Positions 18,240 through 27,785 of a stretch of DNA of 35,999 bases are shown here, in pieces (position 1 is the first letter of the stretch; each line of letters opens with the position of its first letter). The notes beneath the pieces are model-generated. The model was not told the DNA's origin. It worked only from the letters and a program-made list of their open reading frames with translations, and did not search any database. Position numbers and translations under genes: made by a program. Source of the stretch: Nitrospinota bacterium (lineage in GTDB: Bacteria > Nitrospinota > Nitrospinia > Nitrospinales > JACRGP01); NCBI GenBank assembly GCA_016217765.1, contig JACRGP010000148.1, positions 1-35,999 on the forward strand. The letters run 5' to 3'.

Positions 18240-21200
18240 ATGAAGTTGATCGAACACTCGCTTAAATACGGCGTGACGGTGGCGGTCGGGGTCATCCTGG
18301 TCCTCATGTTCGGGATCCTGTCGCTCCTGCGGGTCCCCATTCAATTGACGCCCGACGTCACCCAGCCGGAATTGACGGTCACCACCACATGGCCCGGAGC
18401 CAGCCCGGAGGAAGTGGAGCGGGACATCGTCGATCAGCAGGAGAAATATCTGAAATCGGTGCCCGGGCTAACGGAAATACGTAGCACGGCGCAGACCGGC
18501 CTTTCCGAGATCAACCTGCGGTTCCAAGTCGGTTCGGACATCCGCGAGGACATGCTCCGCACCTTGACCGCCATCAAACAGGTCCCCTCCTATCCCGAAA
18601 ACGTCGACGAGCCGGTCATCCAGACGGTCAACGTGTCCGACCGCCCGATCGGTTGGTTCGTCCTTCAGCCGCTCCCGGGGCATGAGGGCAAGATCGACGT
18701 CTACCACTACCGGGACTTCGCGACGGACAACATCAAGTCGCGGTTCGAGCGCGTGGCCGGGGTTTCGCAAAGCTCCGTGTTTGGCGGTAGCGAGTTGGAA
18801 GTCCGCGTGACGTTCGACCCAAACGCCCTCGCCGAACGCGCCATCAGCATCTACGACCTCAGGGAAGCCCTGCGCCGGCAGAACCAAAACGTCAGCGGCG
18901 GCGATTTCGACGAGGGGAAACGGCGCTACATCATCCGGACCACGGGGGAATTCACGTCGCCGGAAGACATCGAGAAAACCATCGTCTCTCATGTGAACGG
19001 CCGCCCCGTATACGTGAAGGACGTGGCCCGGGTCCACATGGATTACGCGGAACTGCGCTCCTACGTGCGCCACAACGGATTGCCGGGGATCGCCGTCAAC
19101 GCGCAGAGGGAACTGGGATCGAACATCCTGCAGGTCATGAAGGACCTGCAGGAGACGCAGAGGGACCTCAACGAGAACCTGCTCCACCCCATGGGGCTCC
19201 ACCTCGTGCAAACCGCCGACGCCACGGAATACATCGCCCTGTCCATCAAAATGGTCCAGACGGACATCGTGATCGGCGGGGCGCTGGCGATCGTCATCCT
19301 CCTGATTTTCCTGAGGAGCTGGTTCAGCACGCTGGTCATCGCCCTGGCCATCCCCATCAGCGTCGTCGGCTCCTTCCTGATCGTCACGCTGATGGGCCGG
19401 AGCATCAACGTGATCATGCTGGCCGGGATGGCCTTTTCGGTGGGCATGGTGGTGGACGCCTCCATCGTGGTGCTGGAGAACATACACCGCCACCGGCACA
19501 TGGGAAAGAACTCCCACGACGCGGCGCTGGACGCCACGACCGAGGTCTGGGGCGCCATCCTCGCCAGCACGTTGACGCACCTGACGGTATTCATCCCCAT
19601 TTTGTTCATCCAGGAGGAAGTCGGCCAGATGTTCCGCGACATCGCCGTGGCCGTCAGCGCGACCATTTTCCTGTCGATGATCGTCAGCGTCCTGGTCATC
19701 CCTCCCCTGAGCGCCAGGCTGTTGCGTTACGAGGAAATCCACGCCCATGACCGCCATTCCCGCATCTACAAGATGTTCCTGAACATGTTCGGCCTGGTCC
19801 CCTTCGGGCAGAAATTCAACCAATGGGTGACGGATTCGCTACGCTCGCTTTTCCGGTCGTTGAAATCGCAAGCGATGGTGATCGTCCTCTTGACCGTCGT
19901 GCCTCTCGGGATCGCATGGAAAATTCTGCCCAAGGCCGAGTATCTCCCCGAGGGCGACCAGAACGTCATATTCGGAATGATGATCCCCCCCCAGGGATAC
20001 AACATCCAGGAGATGACGCGCATCGGCAACCAGATGGAGGAATTCTACCGCCCCTACTGGTTGGCCGAGCCCGGCAGTCCCGAGGAGGCGCGACTCAAGG
20101 GGCCGGCGGTGCGCAACTTCCTGTACATCGGCAGGGAAGGAAACCTGTTCACCGTGGTGAAGGCCAGGGACCCCGAACGCGCCAAGGACCTGGTCCCGGT
20201 CTTGAAGCAGGAGCTTGGTAAAGTCCCGGGGATGATTTCCGTGACCCGCCAGTTATCGCTGTTCACCAGCGCCTTCCGGGGATCGCGCGGCATCGAAATC
20301 AACATCATGGGACCCGACATGTCCAAGCTGTCGTCCATCACCCAGAACGCGTTTTTCAAGCTCAAGAAATTGATGCCGGAGGCGCAGATCCGTCCCGTGC
20401 CGGGAATGGAACTCGGTCAGCCGCAAATCAAGATTTTTCCCAGGATGAAGGAAATCGCGGAAACGGACGCGACCGTTTACGAGCTGGGTTATTCCGTGGC
20501 CGCCCTGGTCGACGGGGTTTACGCGGACAAGGTTTACATGGACCCCGAAAAAGTCGACGCGCCCTATGTCCCGCGCTACGGCGTGGACCTCGTCCTGAAA
20601 AGCCGGGAGCATTCCGTCGACCGCACGCAGGACATCTCCTCCCTGGTCGTGCACACCCGGAAGGGCAACGCCCTGCCCCTGGCCAGCGTCGCGGAATTGA
20701 AGGAAACCGTGACCGCCGAGCAAATCCAGCACTTCGAGCGCAGACGGGCCATCACCCTGGAAGTGGTCCCCCCGCCCCAAATGCCGCTCGAGGAAGGCAT
20801 CGACCTCGTGAAAAAGGAAATCATCCAACCGCTCAAGGACGACGAGACGATTTCCGGGCAATACGCCGTCCAGTTGACGGGCAACGCCGACAAACTCGAC
20901 CGGATGAAGGGAGTCATGTCGGGCAACCTCCTGCTGGCGGTCGTCATCACCTATCTTTTCCTGGCGGTCCTGCTCCAACACTGGGGTTACCCGTTCATCA
21001 TCATGCTCAGCGTGCCCACGGCGGCGGTCGGCGGGGTCGTCGGGCTGTGGTTCCTGAACCTGTTCGTTCTGCAACCTCTGGACGTGTTGACCATGCTCGG
21101 ATTCGTCATCCTCGTCGGCGTGGTGGCCAACAACGCCATCCTGATCGTGTATCAAAGCCTCAACAACGTGAGGTACGGCCTGCCCGTCCAGGAGGCGATC

Positions 21201-21458
21201 CTGGAAAGCGTCCGGACCCGCATACGGCCGATTTTCATGACCTCGCTGACCAGCATCTTCGGCCTTCTGCCCCTGGTGGCGATCCCCGGCGCGGGGAGCG
21301 AGATCTACCGCGGCATCGGCGTGGTGCTTTTGTCCGGCCTGCTGTTCAGCGCCGTGTTCACCTTGTTCCTCATCCCGTGCCTGATGAACCTTGCGATGCT
21401 CTATTTCGCCAACCGGCGGGCGCCCGCGACCGGGCCCAGCCTGCAAATTGGCGAATAG
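18240..21458 (+). CDS. RND efflux transporter permease (AcrB/HAE1-like)
   Basis: 1072 aa; TWPGASPEEVERDIVDQQEKYLKSVPGL; GMAFSVGMVVDASIVVLENIHRHR; C-terminal TMs with GVVANNAILIVYQSLN. Confidence 0.94.
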   Translation: MKLIEHSLKYGVTVAVGVILVLMFGILSLLRVPIQLTPDVTQPELTVTTTWPGASPEEVERDIVDQQEKYLKSVPGLTEIRSTAQTGLSEINLRFQVGSDIREDMLRTLTAIKQVPSYPENVDEPVIQTVNVSDRPIGWFVLQPLPGHEGKIDVYHYRDFATDNIKSRFERVAGVSQSSVFGGSELEVRVTFDPNALAERAISIYDLREALRRQNQNVSGGDFDEGKRRYIIRTTGEFTSPEDIEKTIVSHVNGRPVYVKDVARVHMDYAELRSYVRHNGLPGIAVNAQRELGSNILQVMKDLQETQRDLNENLLHPMGLHLVQTADATEYIALSIKMVQTDIVIGGALAIVILLIFLRSWFSTLVIALAIPISVVGSFLIVTLMGRSINVIMLAGMAFSVGMVVDASIVVLENIHRHRHMGKNSHDAALDATTEVWGAILASTLTHLTVFIPILFIQEEVGQMFRDIAVAVSATIFLSMIVSVLVIPPLSARLLRYEEIHAHDRHSRIYKMFLNMFGLVPFGQKFNQWVTDSLRSLFRSLKSQAMVIVLLTVVPLGIAWKILPKAEYLPEGDQNVIFGMMIPPQGYNIQEMTRIGNQMEEFYRPYWLAEPGSPEEARLKGPAVRNFLYIGREGNLFTVVKARDPERAKDLVPVLKQELGKVPGMISVTRQLSLFTSAFRGSRGIEINIMGPDMSKLSSITQNAFFKLKKLMPEAQIRPVPGMELGQPQIKIFPRMKEIAETDATVYELGYSVAALVDGVYADKVYMDPEKVDAPYVPRYGVDLVLKSREHSVDRTQDISSLVVHTRKGNALPLASVAELKETVTAEQIQHFERRRAITLEVVPPPQMPLEEGIDLVKKEIIQPLKDDETISGQYAVQLTGNADKLDRMKGVMSGNLLLAVVITYLFLAVLLQHWGYPFIIMLSVPTAAVGGVVGLWFLNLFVLQPLDVLTMLGFVILVGVVANNAILIVYQSLNNVRYGLPVQEAILESVRTRIRPIFMTSLTSIFGLLPLVAIPGAGSEIYRGIGVVLLSGLLFSAVFTLFLIPCLMNLAMLYFANRRAPATGPSLQIGE

Positions 21459-21492
21459 TTCTTCAACTCTCCCTCGAGTGGGCCGCGAGCAC

Positions 21493-22188
21493 ATGGAAAA
21501 ATCCGGCGTCGTCGCATACTGGAAAAACTTTTTTTCCGACCTCCTGACGGGTACGTTCAAAAACCTGTTCATTTACTGCGCCGGAGGTCTGGCCCTGGGA
21601 ATGGCGGCGGTTTACGTCCTGTATCGATTTTTCATGGAACCCGCCGGGTGGAACGCATTCTTGCAATGGACGGCGGTCCTGCTGAGCCTGGCTTGGTATG
21701 GCGCCTGGGGATTGTTCCACGGCCTGGCCGCCTGCGCCGTCTCCACGATCGAAAGAAAACTCTCCGAGATGGTCGACGGACTGCACGGCCTTCTGGACCT
21801 TTTGTCGCGCGAGGTTTTGGGGAGATTTCCAAAGCTCGACAACCGCATCCCCAGGGAGGACTTGGAAAGGAAGTTCGACGAAATCGGCAAAAGCTACCTC
21901 GACGAATTGCGGCTCAAAAGGGGGCCGATGGGCCTTTTGTACCGCATCGTCTTTGCGACCATCCTCAAAAGCCTGAAGTTCTTTTTTCTGGACGAGGTCG
22001 CGGAGAAACTGAAGGGCAAAACCGCGGGGGCCGTAACGCCCGCCGATATCGAAAGCGCCTTGCGCCGGGCGGGCGCCGAGATGGTCCTTTCGCCCATCCT
22101 GGATAATTTTTTATTGCTGAAAATTTTCAATTATGCTTTTATGATCGTTACGTTTGGAATTCCATTTGGAATCCTCTGGAAATTTTGA
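21493..22188 (+). CDS. Uncharacterised membrane protein
   Basis: ATG 21493; N-terminal and C-terminal hydrophobic helices; follows RND permease on the same strand. Confidence 0.7.
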   Translation: MEKSGVVAYWKNFFSDLLTGTFKNLFIYCAGGLALGMAAVYVLYRFFMEPAGWNAFLQWTAVLLSLAWYGAWGLFHGLAACAVSTIERKLSEMVDGLHGLLDLLSREVLGRFPKLDNRIPREDLERKFDEIGKSYLDELRLKRGPMGLLYRIVFATILKSLKFFFLDEVAEKLKGKTAGAVTPADIESALRRAGAEMVLSPILDNFLLLKIFNYAFMIVTFGIPFGILWKF

Positions 22189-22221
22189 GCATCTAAAGGG
22201 GCGAATCTTCCCGGAGAAATT

Positions 22222-22521
22222 GTGCATCCTCTTCAAATCCGCAAACCCTCGACCCGGCTCCTGGCAATAATCCTATTGCTGGGTTTCGGTCTGCTGACCG
22301 GATTTTCCTCCGTCCTGCACAGCCACGAGCTGGATTTCGGCCCCACTCACAAGGATTGCGCGCCGTGCCATTGGTCGCAATCCAGCGCCGGCGACAAGTC
22401 CCATGCCGCCGACGTCCCCGTCTCCCAGGTTTTCCAGATTTTCCAAATCTCCGTCAGCCTGATATTTCCGCTGAGGTTCTTCTCCGACACCCTCAGCCGA
22501 AGCCCGCCGTTCCTTTCGTAA
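22222..22521 (+). CDS. Small membrane/exported protein with His/Cys motif (HSHELDFGPTHKDCAPCHW)
   Basis: GTG start with GGAG upstream; TM/signal segment; potential metal ligands; next to metal-uptake genes. Confidence 0.6.
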   Translation: MHPLQIRKPSTRLLAIILLLGFGLLTGFSSVLHSHELDFGPTHKDCAPCHWSQSSAGDKSHAADVPVSQVFQIFQISVSLIFPLRFFSDTLSRSPPFLS

Positions 22522-22641
22522 ATCCCAACTCCAATAGTCTGGCTTAAAAACGGCATTGCCGCCGCGGGCGCCCGATTTCCATCGTCCGCCGGTCGCGCGC
22601 GCCGGAAGACCCATTACATTTTCATGCTGGAGACGGAATTT

Positions 22642-23856
22642 ATGAAATTCGCCGGATATATCCTGTCCATCGTCTCATTTCTCGTTTTACCCGTATTTGC
22701 GTTGGCGGAGGACGGCCGCGCCCCGAAACGTCTGGAGGACCTCGAAAGACGAATAAAAATCCTGGAGGAGAAAAACGCCGCGCAAAAGCCGGAACCGGCG
22801 CCCTCCCCCGCAGTCCCCGCCCTGCCGTCCTCGGCCACGGGGATTTCGCGGGCGTTCAACCCGGCGTTCAGCGTCAACGGCCTGTTTCTCGGGGCCTACC
22901 GGTCCGAAAAGAACAAGGACCAGACCGCCGACGTGAAAACGGGGCTGAATGTCCAGGAACTCGAACTGCAAGCCACGGCGTATATCGACACGTACCTCAG
23001 AGGCGACATTGTCCTTTCCCTGCCGACGGCGGAATCCATCGAAATCGAGGAGGCCATCGTGGATTTTGTCCCCATGCGCAACCTCTCGGCAAGGGCCGGG
23101 AAATTCCTCGCCGCCTTCGGCAAGCACAACCAACTGCATACGCACCAGTTCCCATTCATCGATGCGCCGCTGGCCAACAAGGAAATATTCGGCGATAGTT
23201 TGAACGAGAAAGGGTTGGGTCTGAACTGGATCGCTCCGTCGCCCTGGTATTCCGAGGTCAACTTTCAACTTCTGGAGGGTGAAAACGCCGCCGCGCTGAA
23301 CTCGCGTTTCAACGACGATTTTGGCTACCTGCTTCATAACAAGAACCTGTGGGACCTGAACGAGGACGCCACGGCGGAACTGGGCGGCTCGTATTTATAC
23401 GGGAAGAACCATGCCGAGACCCACAACGCGACGCGCGCCGTTGGCGGCAACCTGACGGTGAAATGGAAACCGGTCCGCCGGGCCATCTACAATACGTTGA
23501 TCTGGCAGACGGAATACCTCGCCGCGTTCAAGGAGAACGGCATCGACCCCGATACCGGCGTCAAACTTTACGACGACAAGGGCGGCGTCTATACCTCCCT
23601 GCAGTATCAGTTCGCGCGCCGGTGGTGGGTCCAAGGCCGCTACGACTATTTCGGCCTGCATACGGCGAACGACGCCAACGACAAACAACGGTGGAGCGGT
23701 TTGCTCGTTTTCGCGCCGTCCGAGTTCTCCGCCGTCCGCTTGCAATACAATCGTCTGGATTACGCGAACAGCGCCACGCTGGGGTTGCAAAACGAGCATC
23801 AGGTCCTGCTTCAGCTCAATTTCACCATGGGCTCTCATCCCGCCCATAAATATTGA
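22642..23856 (+). CDS. Predicted outer-membrane beta-barrel (porin-like) protein
   Basis: Signal peptide, short coiled coil (RLEDLERRIKILEEKN), alternating beta pattern, C-terminal LQLNFTMGSHPAHKY; upstream of znuA-like gene. Confidence 0.75.
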   Translation: MKFAGYILSIVSFLVLPVFALAEDGRAPKRLEDLERRIKILEEKNAAQKPEPAPSPAVPALPSSATGISRAFNPAFSVNGLFLGAYRSEKNKDQTADVKTGLNVQELELQATAYIDTYLRGDIVLSLPTAESIEIEEAIVDFVPMRNLSARAGKFLAAFGKHNQLHTHQFPFIDAPLANKEIFGDSLNEKGLGLNWIAPSPWYSEVNFQLLEGENAAALNSRFNDDFGYLLHNKNLWDLNEDATAELGGSYLYGKNHAETHNATRAVGGNLTVKWKPVRRAIYNTLIWQTEYLAAFKENGIDPDTGVKLYDDKGGVYTSLQYQFARRWWVQGRYDYFGLHTANDANDKQRWSGLLVFAPSEFSAVRLQYNRLDYANSATLGLQNEHQVLLQLNFTMGSHPAHKY

Positions 23857-23891
23857 ACCCCAATGAACCTGCGACTTGGAGCGCGCAAAAT

Positions 23892-24833
23892 ATGCCAATC
23901 CATATAAAATTTTCTTATTCATCCTATAGCCGTAATCTGCTCCTCGCTCTTACTTTCCTTTTCCTGGGTACATCCTCCGCCTTCGCGGGTTTAAATGTCG
24001 TGACCACCACCGAGGATATCGCGTCTCTCGTCAAGGAAGTCGGAGGGAACTCCGTTTCCGCGACCAGTATCGCCAAGGGATACCAGGACCCGCATTACGT
24101 GGAAGCCAAGCCCAGTTACATGCTCAAGATCAACCGCGCCGACCTGCTGATCTATATCGGTATGGAACTGGAGATCGGTTATCTGCCGTTGTTGATCGAA
24201 GGAGGGCGGAATCCCAATATCCGGCTAGGGCAACCGGGCCTGCTCGACCTTTCCTCATCCATCGCCCCCATCGAGATCCCCGTCGGCGAGGTGGACCGGT
24301 CGATGGGCGATATCCATCCCTATGGCAACCCGCATTACCATCTGGACCCCGCAAACGGTCCGTTGATGGCCGGACTGATTGCCGACCGCCTGAGCCTTCT
24401 CGACCCGGACAACTCCGCTCAATACAAAACCAACCTGGAAAGTTTCCGCAAACGCATGGAGAGCAAACTCAAGGAATGGTCCGCGCGGATGGAGAAGTTC
24501 AAGGGGACCAGGATAGTGACCTATCATCTCCTGTGGAGCTATTTCATGAAACGCTTCGGTCTGGAATACGCGGGCGTCGTGGAAAACAAAGCGGGGATAT
24601 CCCCCTCGCCCAAACATTTATTGGAGTTGGCGGACACCATGAAACGCCAGAAAATAAAATTGATCCTGACCAACAATTACACGGACCCGAATTTCCCCAA
24701 CCTCCTGAAAGAAAAAACGGGGGCTGGGGTCCTGGTCCTGCCCGGTTCCGTGGGCGGGGTCCCGGAAGCCAAAGACTACATCGGCCTGTTCGACTACCTG
24801 ATCGCCAAAGTGGAACAGGCGCTGTCCCATTAA
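23892..24833 (+). CDS. Metal (Zn/Mn) ABC transporter substrate-binding protein
   Basis: LNVVTTTEDIASLVKEVGG; DPHYVEAKPSYMLKINRADLLIYIG; HPYGNPHYHLDP; NNYTDPNFPNLL. No obvious His-rich loop. Confidence 0.9.
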   Translation: MPIHIKFSYSSYSRNLLLALTFLFLGTSSAFAGLNVVTTTEDIASLVKEVGGNSVSATSIAKGYQDPHYVEAKPSYMLKINRADLLIYIGMELEIGYLPLLIEGGRNPNIRLGQPGLLDLSSSIAPIEIPVGEVDRSMGDIHPYGNPHYHLDPANGPLMAGLIADRLSLLDPDNSAQYKTNLESFRKRMESKLKEWSARMEKFKGTRIVTYHLLWSYFMKRFGLEYAGVVENKAGISPSPKHLLELADTMKRQKIKLILTNNYTDPNFPNLLKEKTGAGVLVLPGSVGGVPEAKDYIGLFDYLIAKVEQALSH

Positions 24834-24844
24834 AGGAAACGCCT

Positions 24845-25672
24845 ATGAGCGAACTCGCCACATTCATGGCCGCCCCCGCGGCGGCCTGCATCATTTTAGC
24901 CGTCGTGTTTTCCTATTTTGGCGTTCACGTGTTGAAACGGGAGATCGTTTTCGTGGACCTGTCGCTGGCGCAGTTGGCGGCGCTGGGGACGACGGTCGCC
25001 TACGTCATGGAAATCGAACTGGACACCGGCGGTTCGCAGGCCCTGTCGCTGGCGTTCGTGGCGGCGGGAGCGATCTTTTTCGCCTACATCCGTTTCCTTC
25101 AATCCAAGGTCCCGCACGAAGCGATCATCGGCATCGTCTACGTGGTAGGCGCGTCGCTGGCGATACTGATCGTCAACCGCGCTCCCCACGGCGCCGAGCA
25201 TTTGAAGAACCTGCTGGACGGCTCGATCCTGTGGATCAACTGGAAGGGATTGCTCCAACTGACCGTCGTGGTCGCCATGGTCTCGCTGGTCCACTGGCGG
25301 TTCCGCGAGCGGTTTTTCAAACTATCGCGGGAGTACAAAAACTCGAAGGGTCCGGGAAACTCGCAGACCCTTTGGGACTTTGTATTTTATCTGAGCCTGG
25401 GGCTGGTGATCGTCTCTTCAGTGAGGACGGCGGGGGTGTTCCTGATCTTCACCCTGCTCATTGTCCCGGCGGTTTGCGGGGCGCTGTTCTTCGACACCAT
25501 GACCCGGCAGTTCGCGGCGGGGGCGGTCCTCTCGGTCTTGGTTTCGGTATCCGGGCTGGTTGTTTCCTACCTGTTCGACCAGCCCACGGGGGCCGTCGTC
25601 GTGAGTTGTTTCGGCCTGGCGTTCCTCGCCGCCCTGATCGCCCGGCGATTCATGGCCTTCGGAAATCGATGA
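24845..25672 (+). CDS. Metal ABC transporter permease (ZnuB/MntB family)
   Basis: FSYFGVHVLKREIVFVDLSLAQLAALGTTVAYVM; multi-TM; HEAIIGIVYVVGASLAILIVNRAPHGAEHLKNLLDGSILWI. Confidence 0.9.
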   Translation: MSELATFMAAPAAACIILAVVFSYFGVHVLKREIVFVDLSLAQLAALGTTVAYVMEIELDTGGSQALSLAFVAAGAIFFAYIRFLQSKVPHEAIIGIVYVVGASLAILIVNRAPHGAEHLKNLLDGSILWINWKGLLQLTVVVAMVSLVHWRFRERFFKLSREYKNSKGPGNSQTLWDFVFYLSLGLVIVSSVRTAGVFLIFTLLIVPAVCGALFFDTMTRQFAAGAVLSVLVSVSGLVVSYLFDQPTGAVVVSCFGLAFLAALIARRFMAFGNR

Positions 25673-25758
25673 AAAGGCGCCGGGCAATCTCTCCGATATT
25701 GCATAATCCGGCGCGGTTTGGGATACTTGGGGAAATTAGAAGAAGGAGAAATGAGTTT

Positions 25759-25974
25759 ATGACCCTATCCATTCGCCTGGCCCCGGAAACCGAAAAGAAA
25801 CTTACCCGGCTGGCCAAGGAAACCGGCAAATCGAAAAGCGTCTGCGCCCGCGAAGCCATTGACGAATATCTGGAGGAGCGGGAGGATTTTCGCATTGCCC
25901 TTGACCGGCTGAAAAAAGAAAAAGGGGAAATCGACCTCCGTTCAGCGAGAAAAAGACTTGGCCTGGCAGATTAA
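25759..25974 (+). CDS. Ribbon-helix-helix antitoxin (RelB/CopG-like)
   Basis: MTLSIRLAPETEKKLTRLAKETGKSKSVCAREAIDEYLEEREDF; overlaps toxin gene start. Confidence 0.85.
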   Translation: MTLSIRLAPETEKKLTRLAKETGKSKSVCAREAIDEYLEEREDFRIALDRLKKEKGEIDLRSARKRLGLAD

Positions 25975-26232
25975 GTTCCGCCCTTCGGCTTTGAAAGAGT
26001 TGTCCAAGCTGGCCCGTCCATTACAATCCCGCATCCTGAACAACCTGGAGTCGCTCTGTCCTCATCCCCCCGCGACAAAGGTAAACAAATCCGATTTGGC
26101 GAGAACGGGCCGGTTTTATGGCGCTACCGCGTCGGAGATTACCGGGTCGTCTGTTTCTTGCGGGATGAAGATCAAACCGTTCTCGTTCTCCGCGTCGGAC
26201 ACAGAAAAGAAGTTTACAGACGAAGAAAATAA
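25958..26232 (+). pseudogene. RelE/ParE-family toxin, frameshifted at a C6 tract
   Basis: N-term in frame 2 (MAWQIKFRPSALKELSKLARPLQSRILNNLESLCPHP); C-term in another frame (RDKGKQIRFGENGPVLWRYRVGDYRVVCFLRDEDQTVLVLRVGHRKEVYRRRK*). Confidence 0.85.
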
Positions 26233-26302
26233 TGTTCCCAAGCCCCTTCTCCTTCGTTACGAATTTAAAACTCCATAAAACGCCAAATTTGTGTAATGAA
26301 AA

Positions 26303-26336
26303 AAGGGCTTGCAGGTTTTTTCCTGCAAGCCCTTTC
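26303..26336. terminator. Strong bidirectional-type hairpin terminator
   Basis: AAAAAA GGGCTTGCAGG-TTTTTT-CCTGCAAGCCC TTT, perfect 11-bp stem; lies just outside the left att repeat. Confidence 0.85.
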
Positions 26337-26345
26337 TGCTTTTCA

Positions 26346-26390
26346 TGCCCCCGACACGATTCGAACGTGCGACCTGCGGATTAGGAATCC
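26346..26390 (-). repeat. att direct repeat, left copy (displaced tRNA-Arg 3' fragment)
   Basis: TGCCCCCGACACGATTCGAACGTGCGACCTGCGGATTAGGAATCC, identical to 34537-34581. Confidence 0.95.
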
Positions 26391-26406
26391 CCGGATTCCA
26401 TGTTCC

Positions 26407-26434
26407 TTGACATTCCCAATCCTTCCTGTACAAT
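26407..26434 (+). promoter_or_regulatory. Predicted integrase promoter
   Basis: TTGACA - 16 nt - TACAAT, upstream of the integrase. Confidence 0.6.
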
Positions 26435-26487
26435 GGTTTAGCCCGCCAATACTGGGGATGCGGTGTTCCCGGGTTTTCCCCGCAAAG

Positions 26488-26520
26488 GTGGGACAGGAGT
26501 GGGACAAAAGTGGGACAGAA
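26488..26520 (+). repeat. Three tandem 11-bp iterons GTGGGACARRA (candidate integrase arm sites)
   Basis: GTGGGACAGGA GTGGGACAAAA GTGGGACAGAA; two matching copies at 34455-34476. Confidence 0.8.
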
Positions 26521-26534
26521 GAAAAGGAGACACT

Positions 26535-27785
26535 ATGGGCGAATGGAGGCGGACGAGTTTTCCGGGGGTAAGGTCGAGGCATCACGAAACGCGGAAGTTC
26601 AATGGAAGACCGGACCAGTACTTCGTGATCCGGTATGGAAGGCATGGGAAAAAGGTCGAGGAGACCGTTGGTTGGGCAAGCGAGGGAGTCACGCCCCAAT
26701 ACGCGGCGCAAATACGCGGTCAAATCGTCTCCAACATCCGGGTAGGGCATGACTTCCAATCCCTGAAGGAGAAACGCGAATTGGAGCAGGCTCGGCGGCA
26801 AGAGGAAGCGGCGCGGAGGGAAATCCTCGAAAAGGAAAACACGCCCTTCCGCGTTTTGGCCGAAAGATATCTCGCATGGGCGGAGACCTCCAAAAAAACG
26901 TCGAGGAACGACATGAGCCGGTGGAAGTTTCACATTGCCCCCGTGCTGGCGGATGTCCCGATCAAGGACATTTCTGTGATCCACCTTGAGCGGTTGAAGC
27001 GGGAAACGGTAAAGAAGAAGCTGGCCCCGGCAACCGTGAAGCACGTTCTCGTATTGACGCGGCAAATGTTCAACAAGGCCATCGGTTGGGGGCTGTACGA
27101 CAAGGAAAACCCCATCCGCTCCGTCCTGGCCGTCGATAAAAAGTTTTTGAAGACCCCGGACAACCGGCGGGCGCGTTTTCTTTCCCGCGACGAAGCGGAC
27201 ACCTTGCTTTACGCCCTGGCCGCCAAAAGCGTCCATGTCCACGATATCGCCCTGCTGTCCCTTTACACCGGCCTTAGGCTGGGCGAAATCTTCAACCTGA
27301 AATGGGCGGACATCGACCGCGAACACGGGATCATCCACGTCAAGGACGCGAAGAGCGGGGAAAGCCGGACAGCCTATATCACGGAACCGGTCAAGGAAAT
27401 GCTCCGGCGGCGAATGGCCGAAGGCCCCGGAAGGGACGAGCTGGTTTTCAAGGACCGCAAAGGCAGGAAAATTCTCGAACTGTCCAACACCTTCCAGCAC
27501 ACCGTTGACCGGCTGGGGTTCAATAAGGGCATAACCGACCGGCGGGACAAGGTGATTGGCCACACCTTGCGCCATACGTTCGCGTCCTGGCTGGCTATGG
27601 AGGGTGTCCCTGTCATCACCATTCAAAAACTGATGGGACACCGTTCGATTGAAATGACCTTGCGGTACGCGCATTTGTCCCCAAGCCATGAAAGGGAGGC
27701 GGCGGCGAAACTGGCGGAGCGGAAAAGCGGGAATCTTTTGAGATTCCAAATTGGAATGTCGAAAGAAGCCGGTATCGCCGAATGA
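26535..27785 (+). CDS. Tyrosine recombinase/site-specific integrase (ORF track start 26463)
   Basis: LYTGLRLGEIFNLKWADID (Arg I), HTLRHTFASWLAMEGVPVITIQKLMGHRSIEMTLRYAHLSP (H-x-x-R, H, Y). Confidence 0.95.
   Translation: MGEWRRTSFPGVRSRHHETRKFNGRPDQYFVIRYGRHGKKVEETVGWASEGVTPQYAAQIRGQIVSNIRVGHDFQSLKEKRELEQARRQEEAARREILEKENTPFRVLAERYLAWAETSKKTSRNDMSRWKFHIAPVLADVPIKDISVIHLERLKRETVKKKLAPATVKHVLVLTRQMFNKAIGWGLYDKENPIRSVLAVDKKFLKTPDNRRARFLSRDEADTLLYALAAKSVHVHDIALLSLYTGLRLGEIFNLKWADIDREHGIIHVKDAKSGESRTAYITEPVKEMLRRRMAEGPGRDELVFKDRKGRKILELSNTFQHTVDRLGFNKGITDRRDKVIGHTLRHTFASWLAMEGVPVITIQKLMGHRSIEMTLRYAHLSPSHEREAAAKLAERKSGNLLRFQIGMSKEAGIAE

Noticed and set aside
18468-19823. Long minus-strand ORFs (e.g. 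451 aa) opposite the RND permease
   Set aside because: Typical antisense open frames in GC-rich DNA; composition is low-complexity (H/D/R/V-rich) and the plus strand encodes a clear RND protein.
20253-21572. 439-aa minus-strand ORF
   Set aside because: Antisense shadow of the RND permease gene, no family motif.
26384-26399. GGAATCC-CC-GGATTCC inverted repeat at the left att edge considered as a transposon end
   Set aside because: The left half is the tRNA anticodon-arm sequence; no transposase or target duplication. It may be part of the integrase core site but this is not supported further.
26296-26571. 91-aa ORF covering the left att site
   Set aside because: Consists of the tRNA fragment and intergenic DNA (CHAPDTIRTCDLRIRNPR is a tRNA translation artefact); the same artefact appears in ORF 34433-34753.
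26343-27749. 468-aa minus-strand ORF opposite the integrase
   Set aside because: Shadow ORF of the integrase gene; it also spans the att repeat and promoter, with no recognisable domain.
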